Assembly: GCF_032191775.1 (NCBI RefSeq)
Contig: NZ_CP132507.1
Span: 3,683,001 to 3,747,000, forward strand
Reading direction: 5' to 3'
Source of the DNA: Rhodoferax mekongensis
GTDB taxonomy: Bacteria > Pseudomonadota > Gammaproteobacteria > Burkholderiales > Burkholderiaceae_C
DNA length: 64,000 nucleotides
The stretch's first letter is position 1. Each line of letters starts with the position of its first letter. The notes under the pieces were generated by a model. That model did not search any database. It saw only the letters and a list, made by a program, of their open reading frames with translations, and was not told the origin of the DNA. The translations under genes and the position numbers were made by a program. Positions 1 through 8,539 of this stretch are shown here, piece by piece.

Positions 1-753
1 CGCTCGCTAGGCTACGCCCTACTCAAACCAGCAGGGCGTGGGCTCGTCCTCACGGATGCCGGCGTCACGGCCATGCAGCTGGCCGACCAGATCTTCCAGA
101 TCGGCGAAAACCTGCCCACGCTGGTACGCGATGCGGCCAGCACACCGGCCACGCGCCTGGCAGTCGGCATTTCTGATGGCTTGCCCAAGCTGGTGGTGCG
201 ACGACTGTTGCAGCCGGTGATAGCCGAGCCGAACCTTCGCCTGATTTGCCACGAGGGAGAGCTGGAAGACCTGCTGGGCGACCTGGCCTTGCACCGCCTG
301 GATGTGGTGTTTTCCGATCGCCCCGCGCCGGCCAACCCCAACATCAAGCTTTACAGCCACGCCATGGGAAATTCGCCCATGGCCTGGTATGCCACCCCGG
401 CCATGGTGCGCGCCGGAGGTCGCAAGTTTCCCCACAGCCTGGCCGACATGCCGGTACTTATGCCCACAGCACATACCGCAGTCCGTGCGAGGCTGGACCA
501 TTGGTTCGAGCAAATCGGCATCCGGCCCCGCATCGTGGGGGAATTTGAAGACAGCGCCCTGCTCAAGACCTTTGGCGGCAGCGGCATGGGTGCCTTTCCG
601 GCGGCCGAATGGGTTCAAGACGACCTGCTGGCGCACTACGGCGTCAAGCGTCTCGGGCCCTGTGAAGGCGTGGTGGAGCATTTCTATGCGGTAGGCACTG
701 AACGCAAGGTCCAACATCCGCTGGTGCTGAGGGTGCTGCAGGGCGTCGTGTAA
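1..753 (+). CDS. nhaR: LysR-family transcriptional regulator, NhaR-like (5' end missing)
   Basis: The frame is open from the first base of the window, so the N-terminal winged helix-turn-helix lies mostly upstream. What is seen begins at the end of the DNA-binding domain (the GRGLVLTDAG stretch typical of LysR proteins) and runs through a whole substrate-binding domain to a TAA stop. The segment VFSDRPAP followed by a histidine/glycine-rich stretch matches the NhaR subgroup, activators of Na+/H+ antiporter genes in E. coli. No antiporter gene lies downstream; the next gene is an unrelated membrane protein after a 120-base gap. The family is secure, the NhaR assignment fairly likely, and the regulated gene unknown. 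Confidence 0.82.
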   Translation, partial: RSLGYALLKPAGRGLVLTDAGVTAMQLADQIFQIGENLPTLVRDAASTPATRLAVGISDGLPKLVVRRLLQPVIAEPNLRLICHEGELEDLLGDLALHRLDVVFSDRPAPANPNIKLYSHAMGNSPMAWYATPAMVRAGGRKFPHSLADMPVLMPTAHTAVRARLDHWFEQIGIRPRIVGEFEDSALLKTFGGSGMGAFPAAEWVQDDLLAHYGVKRLGPCEGVVEHFYAVGTERKVQHPLVLRVLQGVV

Positions 754-877
754 GTCGCCACGCGGGAAGCGCCCTTTCATTCAGTTTTTATAGGAATGAA
801 TTTCCACTAAACACTGGTTTTTCTTGAGGCTCATCATCCGTAATCTCCAATTCGTCCTTTGTTTTTAGGAGATGACG

Positions 878-1810
878 ATGAAAAAGCTTTTATCTGTATT
901 GGCCGTGGTGTTCTCACTGGGCATCGCGAGTGTTTCCTTGGATGCCGAGGCCGCCAAGCGTCTGGGTTCCGGCAAATCCATGGGCACGCAACGCCAGGCA
1001 GTGCAAGACAAGGCGCCTTCCGCGCCTACGGCACAAAATGCAGCGCCCGCTGCCGGTGCAGGCGCAGGTGCAGCGGCCGCTTCCAAGCCTTCCTGGATGG
1101 GTCCTGTTGCCGGCTTGGCCGCTGGTTTGGGTATTGCCGCGCTGGCTTCTCACTTCGGTTTCGGTGACGAGCTCGCCTCCATGATGACCATGGCCCTGGT
1201 AGCCTTCGCCGTGATGGCAATCATCGGATTCATCATGCGCAAGCGGGCCATGGCCCGCCAAGGTGGCATGGCCGGTGCAGGCGGCATGATGCCGGCTGGT
1301 GCTGCTGCAGGTGCTGGCACAGGCACATCCAACCAAGCATTCAAGGTCGCTACTCCCGCACCCTCCGGCCTCGGTGGTTCGTCCTCGGGCTCATTGATCG
1401 GTTCCGGCATCGGCGCGCAAAACGCAAGCACTGCCATTCCCGCCGACTTTGACCGTGCAGGTTTCGAGCGCAATGCCAAGGTGAACTTCATCCGCTTGCA
1501 AGCAGCTTATGACGCTGGCAACTTGGACGATATCCGTGAGTTCACCACGCCTGAAATGTTTGCTGAAATCAAGCTGGACTTTGCGGAGCGCGAAGCGGCT
1601 ACCCAGACCAGCGAGGTGGTCCGTATCGACACCACCGTGCTGGAGGTGGTGGAAGAAGCAAACCGCTATCTGGTGAGCGTGAAGTTCACAGGCTTTATCC
1701 GCTTCGGCGCAGGTTGCGACGACGAAACGTTCGACGAAATCTGGCACCTGACCAAGGCTCGCCAAGGTAACGGCGGTTGGGTATTGGCCGGCATTCAGCA
1801 GGTCGAATGA
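878..1810 (+). CDS. Tim44-domain membrane protein
   Basis: A 310-residue protein with a signal peptide or first membrane anchor ([15 protein letters not shown], possible cleavage after DAEA), an alanine-rich stretch, two hydrophobic segments around residues 70-120 ending in the basic patch MRKRAMAR, a low-complexity Gly/Ala linker and a C-terminal Tim44-like domain (about residues 175-310). Bacterial Tim44-domain proteins are membrane-bound and of poorly known role. I start at the ATG at 878 rather than 872, because the AGGAG at 867-871 would touch the earlier ATG but sits six bases from this one. The stop overlaps the nuoA start by four bases (ATGA), which suggests translational coupling. 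Confidence 0.85.
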   Translation: MKKLLSVLAVVFSLGIASVSLDAEAAKRLGSGKSMGTQRQAVQDKAPSAPTAQNAAPAAGAGAGAAAASKPSWMGPVAGLAAGLGIAALASHFGFGDELASMMTMALVAFAVMAIIGFIMRKRAMARQGGMAGAGGMMPAGAAAGAGTGTSNQAFKVATPAPSGLGGSSSGSLIGSGIGAQNASTAIPADFDRAGFERNAKVNFIRLQAAYDAGNLDDIREFTTPEMFAEIKLDFAEREAATQTSEVVRIDTTVLEVVEEANRYLVSVKFTGFIRFGAGCDDETFDEIWHLTKARQGNGGWVLAGIQQVE

Positions 1811-2169
1811 ACCTGGAGCAGTACCTACCGGTCCTGCTGTTCATTGCAGTAGGACTTGCAGTGGGAGTGCTCCCTCAGCTGGCGGGCTACGTTTTGGGGC
1901 CCAGCCGGCCCGATCCGGCAAAGGGCTCGGCCTACGAATGTGGGTTCGAGCCCTTTGGCGATGCGCGCATGCAGTTCAACGTGCGCTTCTATCTGGTCGC
2001 GATCCTGTTCATCATCTTTGACCTAGAGATCGCCTTCCTGTTTCCATGGGCTCTGGCACTCAAAGAGATAGGGCTGCCCGGCTTTATCGCGGGCATGGTC
2101 TTCCTCGGCATTTTGTGCATAGGCTTTGCCTATGAATGGGCCAAAGGCGCGATGGATTGGGAGGCTTGA
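1807..2169 (+). CDS. nuoA: NADH-quinone oxidoreductase subunit A (NuoA/NdhC family), solitary copy
   Basis: A 120-residue protein of normal NuoA length with three predicted membrane helices. The hallmark loop YECGFEPF and the following segment [15 protein letters not shown] are intact, including the acidic residues conserved in complex I subunit A. In complex I this subunit sits at the junction of the membrane arm and the quinone site. No other nuo gene is in the window, and the gene is coupled by an ATGA overlap to the Tim44-domain gene, so it is out of its usual 14-gene context. It may be a second copy; the window cannot show whether a full nuo operon exists elsewhere. The next gene starts 86 bases downstream. 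Confidence 0.88.
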   Translation: MNLEQYLPVLLFIAVGLAVGVLPQLAGYVLGPSRPDPAKGSAYECGFEPFGDARMQFNVRFYLVAILFIIFDLEIAFLFPWALALKEIGLPGFIAGMVFLGILCIGFAYEWAKGAMDWEA

Positions 2170-2255
2170 CGAACCGGTGGCGCTCAAACCGGGCGATGAA
2201 CCCCCAGTGTGTAGGATAGAACGCACCGATTTCTGCGCTCCGAAGAGGGATTTTC

Positions 2256-3965
2256 TTGCACCCCGCCACCTCCGGCCTTTCATCCGCCCGCCATGTCACG
2301 GCCGCTGCGCTCGCAGCTGTGGTGGCATTGCCCATGCTCTGGAGCTTGGCTGCTGCAGGGGCGTCTGCCGCTCAGCTCGAAGCCTGGCGGGCCTTGTGGC
2401 AAGAACCCTTGGTGTGGCGGGCGCTGTGCCAGAGTATCTGGACCGGCTTGGCATCCACCCTGCTCGCGCTGGGACTGAGCGCTTGGATACTGGCCGCAAC
2501 CGTGGGCCGCTTGCAATCGCTGGAGGGCAGTAACCGACTGGCGCGATGGCTGGCGCCCCTGCTCTCAGTTCCGCATGCGGCGTTTGCCATTGGCTGCGTG
2601 GCGCTGCTGGCGCCCAGCGGCTGGCTGCTGCGACTCTTTTCGCCCTGGGGCACCGGTCTGACGGACCCGCCGCCTTGGCCCACCACCCAGGATCCGTGGG
2701 GTCTGGGCCTGATATTCGTACTGGTGCTCAAGGAGGTCCCGTTTTTGTTGTGGGCCGCCCTGGCGCACCTGCAACGCCCGGATGTGGCGCGTCGCCTGCG
2801 GCAGGAGCTCAGGCTCGCCCACACGCTGGGCTACAGCGAGCGAGAAGCCTGGTGGCGGGTGGGTTGGCCGCAGTTACTGCCGCGCCTGGCGGTGCCTCTA
2901 CTGGGGGTATGGGCGTATGGCCTCACGGTGGTGGATGTCGCGCTGGTCATCGGGCCGACCACGCCCCCCACGCTGGCCATGCTGGCCTGGCAATGGCTGC
3001 AAGATGCTGACTCCACTGTCAACGCGCAAGGTGCCGCTGCGGCATGGTGTCTCGCGTTGGTACTGGCGGTTGGTGCAATGGTGCTCTGGGGCTTGTGGCG
3101 ATTGAGTTTCTGGCGGAAACGATGCACCCGGGGGCCGGTGAGTCTCTACATGCAAACCCAAAGTCTCCCAAAGCGAAGTCTCCTCGCGGCATCGCTTCCC
3201 GGTTCCCTAATTGGCTTGGTACTGGTTTACGCCGCCGTCATGTTTGCACTGCTAGTTGGCAGCATCACGGGGGCCTGGCCTTTCCCGGCGTTGTGGCCGC
3301 AGACCCTGACCTGGTCCGCCTGGCAGCAGGTCGTCGGCAGCCACAGCAGCCTGTGGACCAGTGTGTGGCTGGCGCTGGCCAGTAGCACCGCAGCGGTGGT
3401 GTGGACCGTGGCGTGGCTGGAGTGGGCACCGGCGCGCTGGCAACAAGGCCTGATGCCGCTGTGGATGGTGCCGCTGGTGCTGCCCGCCCTGTTGTGGGTG
3501 CTGGGCGTGCACCGCGTCAGTTTGGCCTGGGGTCTGGACACCACGGGCGTGGGGCTATGGCTGGCCCACACGCTGGCTGGCGTCCCCTATGTGCTGATGG
3601 CGCTGCAGGGCCCCTACCTCGGGTTTGACCGCCGCCTGCAGATGGTAAGCGCTACCCTGGGCCACCCTCGCGCAGTGTTTTTGTGGCGGGTGAAGTGGCC
3701 GCTGCTGCGTAGCGCACTCGCAGCGGCATGGGCGATCGGCTTTGCGGTCAGCGTGGCCCAATATCTGCCCACCCTGTATGTGGGGGCCGGCCGGTTCCAA
3801 ACTGTCACCACCGAAGCGGTGACACTGGCCGCTGGCGGCCAACGCTCCCTGACGTCGGCATTCGCCTGGCTGCAATGGATGCTGCCGGTGCTGGCCTTCG
3901 GGCTGGCTGCCTGGGTGGGTCGTGCGCGGCGCTGGCCGGCACCCGTGCCGGCAAAGTCACAATAG
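2256..3965 (+). CDS. ynjC: ABC transporter permease, YnjC/ThiP-like double permease
   Basis: A 569-residue, very hydrophobic protein with about twelve predicted helices arranged as two binding-protein-dependent permease units, each with an EAA-type loop (around LGYSEREAWWRVGWP in the first half and LGHPRAVFLWRVKWP in the second). This is the tandem design of ThiP, FbpB and YnjC. The TTG start at 2256 is preceded by GAGGGA at a five-base spacing. The matching ATPase lies 415 bases downstream with a Rieske gene between. No substrate-binding protein (the YnjB equivalent) is present, so the cargo is unknown. The YnjC label rests on the accompanying YnjD- and YnjF-like genes. Confidence 0.83.
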   Translation: MHPATSGLSSARHVTAAALAAVVALPMLWSLAAAGASAAQLEAWRALWQEPLVWRALCQSIWTGLASTLLALGLSAWILAATVGRLQSLEGSNRLARWLAPLLSVPHAAFAIGCVALLAPSGWLLRLFSPWGTGLTDPPPWPTTQDPWGLGLIFVLVLKEVPFLLWAALAHLQRPDVARRLRQELRLAHTLGYSEREAWWRVGWPQLLPRLAVPLLGVWAYGLTVVDVALVIGPTTPPTLAMLAWQWLQDADSTVNAQGAAAAWCLALVLAVGAMVLWGLWRLSFWRKRCTRGPVSLYMQTQSLPKRSLLAASLPGSLIGLVLVYAAVMFALLVGSITGAWPFPALWPQTLTWSAWQQVVGSHSSLWTSVWLALASSTAAVVWTVAWLEWAPARWQQGLMPLWMVPLVLPALLWVLGVHRVSLAWGLDTTGVGLWLAHTLAGVPYVLMALQGPYLGFDRRLQMVSATLGHPRAVFLWRVKWPLLRSALAAAWAIGFAVSVAQYLPTLYVGAGRFQTVTTEAVTLAAGGQRSLTSAFAWLQWMLPVLAFGLAAWVGRARRWPAPVPAKSQ

Positions 3966-3970
3966 CAAGC

Positions 3971-4384
3971 ATGACGACTGCGCCCACGCCCCACCCCGCT
4001 GAACCCCGGCATTGGCATGAGGTACCTTGCGCGCCGCTGCCCGGCACAGTGCTGGGCCACACGGGCAAGCTGGCGGATGGCAGTGCGACGATGGCGGAGA
4101 TTACAGATGCGGCCAACGGCTCAGGGGTATTCCGCTACCTCTTGCTGCGCAGTGGGTCCGAAGTGCGGGCCTATGTGAACCGCTGCGCCCACTTCGGCGT
4201 GCCGCTGGCCGCACGGCAAGACCTGCTGAAGTTCCAGCCCCATGTGCGGATCACTTGCAATGTGCACTACGCCCATTACCGATGGAGTGACGGCGTGTGC
4301 ACCGCGGGTGACTGCGAAGGCGAGTCGCTGTTGTCTATCCCCCTGACCGTCGATGCAGATGGCACGATCCGCATCGCGCCATGA
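3971..4384 (+). CDS. Rieske (2Fe-2S) protein
   Basis: A 137-residue soluble protein with a Rieske cluster motif: Cys72-x-His74 and Cys96-x2-His99, followed by GVCTAGDCEGESL and a typical end (IPLTVDADGTIRI). Such small stand-alone Rieske proteins act as ferredoxins or as regulatory or electron-transfer partners of oxidoreductases. It begins five bases after the permease gene and overlaps the ATPase gene by four bases (ATGA), so it is placed inside an ABC transporter operon, which is unusual. I start at the ATG at 3971; the frame is open further upstream, but that would run deep into the permease gene. The fold is certain; the partner is unknown. Confidence 0.88.
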   Translation: MTTAPTPHPAEPRHWHEVPCAPLPGTVLGHTGKLADGSATMAEITDAANGSGVFRYLLLRSGSEVRAYVNRCAHFGVPLAARQDLLKFQPHVRITCNVHYAHYRWSDGVCTAGDCEGESLLSIPLTVDADGTIRIAP

Positions 4385-5010
4385 GCCTGCAGATTCACAT
4401 CGCCACCCTCTCCAGCCCCGCAGGCGTGCTGGTTCGCGACCTGCAGGTGGAGATCGCCCCCGGCGCTGTCCACACGCTCATGGGGCCCAGCGGCTGTGGC
4501 AAAAGCAGCGTGCTCGCGGCAGTGTGCGGCACCCTGGAACCCGGCATGCAATGGAGCGGCACGGTGCACTTGCATGGGCAGCGGATGGAGAACCTGCCGG
4601 TGCAGACGCGCAAGGTGGGCATCCTGTTTCAGGACGATTTGCTTTTCGCCCACATGACCGTACGGGAGAACCTGCTCTTCGCCGTGCCGGCAGGCCCCGC
4701 TGCCACCAGGGAATCAGCGGTGCAGCAGGCGCTGCAGGATGTGGAAATGCAAGAGTTTGCAAACGCTGACCCGGCACGCTTGTCGGGCGGCCAACGGGCA
4801 CGGGTGGCCTTGGCACGCGCACTGGTGGCGCGCCCCCAAGCGCTGCTGCTCGACGAGCCCTTCTCCAAACTCGACGCCGCCTTGCGCGAACGCATGCGCG
4901 CACTGGTGTTCGGGCTGGTGCGCAGCCGTGGCATCCCCGCCCTGCTGGTGACCCACGACGCGGCGGACGTTGCGGCCCCCGACCTGCTGACCCGCTTGGG
5001 CGATTTGTAA
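4381..5010 (+). CDS. ynjD: ABC transporter ATP-binding protein, YnjD-like
   Basis: A 209-residue ATPase with every expected motif: Walker A GPSGCGKSS (residues 35-43), Q-loop glutamine at 84, signature LSGGQ (134-138), Walker B LLLDEP (155-160) and the switch histidine in THD (192). It lacks the C-terminal regulatory domain of longer importer ATPases, as YnjD does. The start overlaps the Rieske stop by four bases. It should energise the double permease two genes upstream. A 55-base gap separates it from the thioredoxin-like gene. Confidence 0.88.
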   Translation: MSLQIHIATLSSPAGVLVRDLQVEIAPGAVHTLMGPSGCGKSSVLAAVCGTLEPGMQWSGTVHLHGQRMENLPVQTRKVGILFQDDLLFAHMTVRENLLFAVPAGPAATRESAVQQALQDVEMQEFANADPARLSGGQRARVALARALVARPQALLLDEPFSKLDAALRERMRALVFGLVRSRGIPALLVTHDAADVAAPDLLTRLGDL

Positions 5011-5065
5011 GAAAGCTGGCATCCGAGCGACAAAGGGGTTTCCCACCCCGCTATAGACTCGCCCC

Positions 5066-5599
5066 ATGCGCTCCACCCTCTCTCTTCGCTTTAGCCGCAT
5101 TGCACGGACTTGGCTTGCCCTCACCGCATGGTGTATGGGCTCGGTTTCAAGCGCATGGGCACAGGTGCCAACCAGCACCATCGCCGTCGGTGCTCCCTTT
5201 GCAGTGGCGTCTGCATACGCCAATGGCCAAAGATTCAACACCAGCACCCTCGATGGAACGGTGACCGTGGCCTTTTTCTGGAACAGCAACTGCGCCGTCT
5301 GCCGCGACAGCCTGCCCGAGCTGCGCGCCAACCTGGCAGGTTGGAAAACCAAACCCTTCAGCCTGCTGCTGGTCAATCTGGACCGCAAAGCAGACGACTG
5401 GCGGGCCTACGAAAAGCTGGTGGGCCAGACACAGATGAACGCCAAAAGCCTTTACTCAGTGCGCTTAGACGGTGAATTGCCCGCCGGTGCGCGCCTGCCG
5501 CTGACCCTGCTGATCGATAGCAAAGGCAAGGTGCTCAAACGCTTTGAAGGTCGACTCGCCCCCGAAGTGTGGGACAGCGTGGCTGACCTGCTGCCCTGA
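5066..5599 (+). CDS. TlpA-like exported thioredoxin-fold protein
   Basis: A 177-residue protein with a signal peptide (basic start, hydrophobic core, cleavage near WAQ at residue 33) and a thioredoxin fold. The redox motif is CAVC at residues 76-79 inside FWNSNCAVCRDSLPEL, and the cis-proline region is near RLPLTLLIDSKG. Family members reduce or isomerise disulfides in the periplasm, for example in cytochrome c maturation or metal handling. In E. coli the comparable ynj position holds the sulfurtransferase YnjE, which also works through a reactive cysteine. It lies six bases upstream of the phosphatidyltransferase gene. Confidence 0.82.
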   Translation: MRSTLSLRFSRIARTWLALTAWCMGSVSSAWAQVPTSTIAVGAPFAVASAYANGQRFNTSTLDGTVTVAFFWNSNCAVCRDSLPELRANLAGWKTKPFSLLLVNLDRKADDWRAYEKLVGQTQMNAKSLYSVRLDGELPAGARLPLTLLIDSKGKVLKRFEGRLAPEVWDSVADLLP

Positions 5600-5605
5600 C
5601 CCGCC

Positions 5606-6211
5606 ATGCTGGACCGCTTCGCCACTCCCCTCCTTCGCCCGCCGTTGCAGGCTATCGCACGCGTGCTGGTGCGCGGCGGTGTGGGTGCCAACACGGTGAC
5701 GCTCGCCGGCTTTGCCGTCGGCATGCTTGCTGCTATTTTGATAGCTGCCGGCGCATATTCCATGGGCGCGATAGCCCTTTTGGTATCCAGATTGCTGGAC
5801 GGACTGGATGGCGCAGTGGCGCGGGAGACGCAGCCTACCGACGCTGGTGGCTTTCTCGACATTTCGCTGGATTTTTTGTTTTACGCCAGCATTCCGCTGG
5901 CCTTTGCGGTAGCTGAGCCCACTACCAACGCCTTGCCCGCCGCAGTCCTGCTGGCGGCCTTCATCGGCACCGGCAGCAGCTTTCTGGCTTTTGCCGCCCT
6001 TGCCGCGAAGCGCGGCATGGACAACCTGGCCTACCCCGACAAGTCGTTCTATTTTCTGGGCGGACTGACCGAGGCTACCGAGACGCTGGCCTTCTTTGTG
6101 GCCATGTGCATTTGGCCTGCGCATTTTGATGTGCTGGCTTACACCTTTGCCGCCTTGTGCGCTGTGACCACCGCCACCCGCATCTGGTGGGGTTGGCGCG
6201 CTTTCTCCTGA
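5606..6211 (+). CDS. ynjF: CDP-alcohol phosphatidyltransferase family membrane protein, YnjF-like
   Basis: A 201-residue integral membrane protein with the catalytic signature of the family: LDGLDGAVAR followed by GGFLDISLD, giving Asp65, Asp68, Asp85 and Asp89. The gap between AR and the glycine is seven residues rather than the eight of PgsA. Family enzymes transfer a phosphatidyl group from CDP-diacylglycerol to an alcohol. The length and the position behind a ynjCD pair match E. coli YnjF. Residues 43-59, the helix before the active site, are encoded by a copy of the dispersed ~55-bp repeat (5732-5781) in frame. Confidence 0.84.
   Translation: MLDRFATPLLRPPLQAIARVLVRGGVGANTVTLAGFAVGMLAAILIAAGAYSMGAIALLVSRLLDGLDGAVARETQPTDAGGFLDISLDFLFYASIPLAFAVAEPTTNALPAAVLLAAFIGTGSSFLAFAALAAKRGMDNLAYPDKSFYFLGGLTEATETLAFFVAMCIWPAHFDVLAYTFAALCAVTTATRIWWGWRAFS
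5732..5781 (+). repeat. dispersed ~55-bp repeat, copy 1 (inside the phosphatidyltransferase gene)
   Basis: The sequence GCTATTTTGATAGCTG, then GGCGCATATTCCATGGGCGC, matches the repeat seen at eight other places in the window. It begins with the inverted pair GCTAT/ATAGC. Here it is read in frame as part of a membrane helix. Confidence 0.75.
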
Positions 6212-6221
6212 AAGGCCCCGC

Positions 6222-8405
6222 ATGAAAGCTTCCAAAATCCTGGTGCTGGCGGTCGCAGCGTCAGCCATTGCAACCTTTGTAGTCTTCGATCTAGGCCGTT
6301 TTTTGAGCCTGGAGGCTCTGCGCCAGAGCCAGGACGCGCTGGCTGCGCAGTACGCCGCCAACCCCTGGGGCTTGCGGGCTGCCTACTTCGCCCTTTATGT
6401 GCTGGTGGCGTCGCTCTCCCTGCCGGGTGCAGTCATCCTCACGCTGGCAGGTGGTGGTGTGTTCGGCCTTGGTTGGGGGCTGTTGCTGGTGTCGTTTGCG
6501 TCCAGCCTGGGCGCCACGGTGTCCTTCCTGGCAGCGCGCTTTGTGTTGCGGGACATGGTGCAGGCGCGCTTTGGCGCACGATTGGCAGATATCAATCAGG
6601 GTGTGGCGCGGGACGGCGCGCTTTACCTGTTCAGCCTGCGGCTGATTCCGGTGGTGCCGTTTTTTGTGATCAACCTCGCCATGGGCCTGACCACCATGCG
6701 CACCCGCACCTTTTACTGGGTGAGTCAGCTCGGTATGCTGGCCGGCACGGCGGTGTACGTGAACGCAGGCACGCGGCTGGCAGAGCTGCAGTCGCTCAAG
6801 GACATTGCCAGCCCCCAGCTGCTGGGCGCGTTTGTGCTGCTCGGTGTGTTTCCTCTCGTTGCTAAGGCGCTTATGAACTTCATTCAACAACGCAAGGTCT
6901 ACGCCCGCTGGAACGCGGTGCGCCCGCAAACCTTTGACCGCAACCTCATCGTCATCGGCGGGGGCGCGGGCGGGCTGGTCTCGGCCTACATTGCGGCAGC
7001 GGTCAAAGCCAAGGTCACACTGGTAGAGGCCCACAAGATGGGCGGTGACTGCCTCAACTACGGCTGCGTGCCCAGCAAGGCCCTGATCAAAAGCGCCAAG
7101 CTCGCTCACCAGATGCAGCATGCAGAGCGCTATGGTTTACATAGCACCCCCCGCACATCCGACGGGCGCCAGAACCTTTTTTCATTCAAGGCGGTGATGC
7201 AGCGCATCCATGACGTGATTGCAGCCATTGAGCCGCACGACAGCGTGGAACGCTACACAGGCCTGGGCGTGGAGGTGTTGCAGGGTTACGCCAAGATCGT
7301 CAACCCCTGGACGGTGGAGATTGCCCTCAACGACGGCGGCAAACAAACTTTGACCACCCGCAGCATCGTCATTGCGGCAGGCGCACGGCCGTTTGTGCCA
7401 CCGCTACCTGGTCTGGACAAGGTGGGCTATGTCACCAGCGACACCTTATGGGACGAATTCGCCAAGCTGGATGAAGTTCCAAAGCGCCTGGTGGTGCTGG
7501 GCGGCGGGCCGATCGGCTGCGAGCTGGCGCAAAGTTTTGCACGGCTGGGCTCTGCCGTGACCCAAGTGGAAATGGCACCGCGCATCATGGCACGGGAAGA
7601 TGCGGAAGTGTCGGAACTGGCCGCCAACGCCCTACGCGCCGATGGCGTGGACCTGCTGACGAGCCACAAGGCCCTGCGCTGCGAAATAGTGAATGGCGAA
7701 AAGGTGCTGGTGGTCGAACATGCAGGCGTGGAAAAGCGCATTGCGTTTGACCAACTGCTGTGCGCCGTGGGCCGCTCCGCCCGCCTCGCAGGCTACGGCC
7801 TGGAAGAGTTGGGCATTCCCACCCATAAGACGGTGCAGACCAACGAGTACCTGCAAACCATCTACCCCAACATCTATGCAGCGGGTGATGTGGCCGGGCC
7901 CTACCAGTTCACCCACACGGCGGCGCACCAGGCCTGGTATGCGGCAGTCAACGCCCTGTTCGGGGATTTCAAGAAATTCAAGGCCGACTACTCGGTCATC
8001 CCTTGGGCCACGTTTATTGACCCCGAAGTCGCACGCGTCGGTCTGAATGAGCAGGACGCCAAAGAGCAAGGCATTGCCTACGAGGTCACCAAGTACGGCA
8101 TCGACGACCTGGACCGCGCGATTGCGGATAGCGAGGCGCACGGCTTTGTGAAAGTGCTGACCGTACCTGGCAAAGACAAGATTCTGGGCGTGACCATCGT
8201 CGGCACCCACGCCGGCGACTTGCTGGCCGAGTACGTGCTGGCCATGAAGCACGGGCTGGGACTGAACAAGATTCTGGGCACCATCCACACCTACCCCACA
8301 CTGGCCGAAGCCAACAAATACGCCGCAGGAGAATGGAAGCGCGCGCACCAGCCGCACAAGCTGCTGGAATGGGTACGCAAGTTCCACGACTGGAAGCGCG
8401 GCTAG
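6222..8405 (+). CDS. VTT (TVP38/DedA-like) domain fused to FAD-dependent disulfide oxidoreductase
   Basis: A 727-residue fusion. Residues 1-220 are a VTT/TVP38 membrane domain, with the conserved FLAARFVLR and SLRLIPVVPFFVINLAMG segments. Residues 240-727 are a class I flavin disulfide reductase like mercuric reductase or lipoamide dehydrogenase: FAD site GGGAGG (246-251), redox pair C277LNYGC282, an NAD(P)-binding GGGPIGCELA, a second FAD motif with AAGDV, and a C-terminal dimerisation domain ending in HTYPTLAEA with the catalytic His and Glu. It should be a membrane-tethered reductase acting on a disulfide or metal/metalloid substrate. It follows the phosphatidyltransferase gene by ten bases. 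The fusion type is known from other bacteria; the substrate is not. Confidence 0.88.
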   Translation: MKASKILVLAVAASAIATFVVFDLGRFLSLEALRQSQDALAAQYAANPWGLRAAYFALYVLVASLSLPGAVILTLAGGGVFGLGWGLLLVSFASSLGATVSFLAARFVLRDMVQARFGARLADINQGVARDGALYLFSLRLIPVVPFFVINLAMGLTTMRTRTFYWVSQLGMLAGTAVYVNAGTRLAELQSLKDIASPQLLGAFVLLGVFPLVAKALMNFIQQRKVYARWNAVRPQTFDRNLIVIGGGAGGLVSAYIAAAVKAKVTLVEAHKMGGDCLNYGCVPSKALIKSAKLAHQMQHAERYGLHSTPRTSDGRQNLFSFKAVMQRIHDVIAAIEPHDSVERYTGLGVEVLQGYAKIVNPWTVEIALNDGGKQTLTTRSIVIAAGARPFVPPLPGLDKVGYVTSDTLWDEFAKLDEVPKRLVVLGGGPIGCELAQSFARLGSAVTQVEMAPRIMAREDAEVSELAANALRADGVDLLTSHKALRCEIVNGEKVLVVEHAGVEKRIAFDQLLCAVGRSARLAGYGLEELGIPTHKTVQTNEYLQTIYPNIYAAGDVAGPYQFTHTAAHQAWYAAVNALFGDFKKFKADYSVIPWATFIDPEVARVGLNEQDAKEQGIAYEVTKYGIDDLDRAIADSEAHGFVKVLTVPGKDKILGVTIVGTHAGDLLAEYVLAMKHGLGLNKILGTIHTYPTLAEANKYAAGEWKRAHQPHKLLEWVRKFHDWKRG

Positions 8406-8412
8406 AAACTTG

Positions 8413-8520
8413 CCCCCACGCTCCGCCGCTTTGCGGGTCGCTGCCCCCGAGGGGGCGCGTTTGCGCTTGGGGCGGCCCGGCGCCGCAAACCGTACCCCCA
8501 CGTTTCGCCACTGTGCGTGT
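8413..8520. repeat. GC-rich intergenic repeat with direct-repeat ends and a hairpin
   Basis: Two imperfect direct copies of a 26-base unit (8413-8438 and 8495-8520, about 20 of 26 bases identical, both beginning CCCCCACG) flank a perfect hairpin GCCCCC-GA-GGGGGC at 8443-8456 and the string CTTGGGGCGGCCCGGCG. From memory, similar GC-rich elements are common between genes in Comamonadaceae. It fills the gap between the reductase fusion and selD and could attenuate read-through. Confidence 0.6.
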
Positions 8521-8539
8521 AGCGGCACAATTCAGAGAT

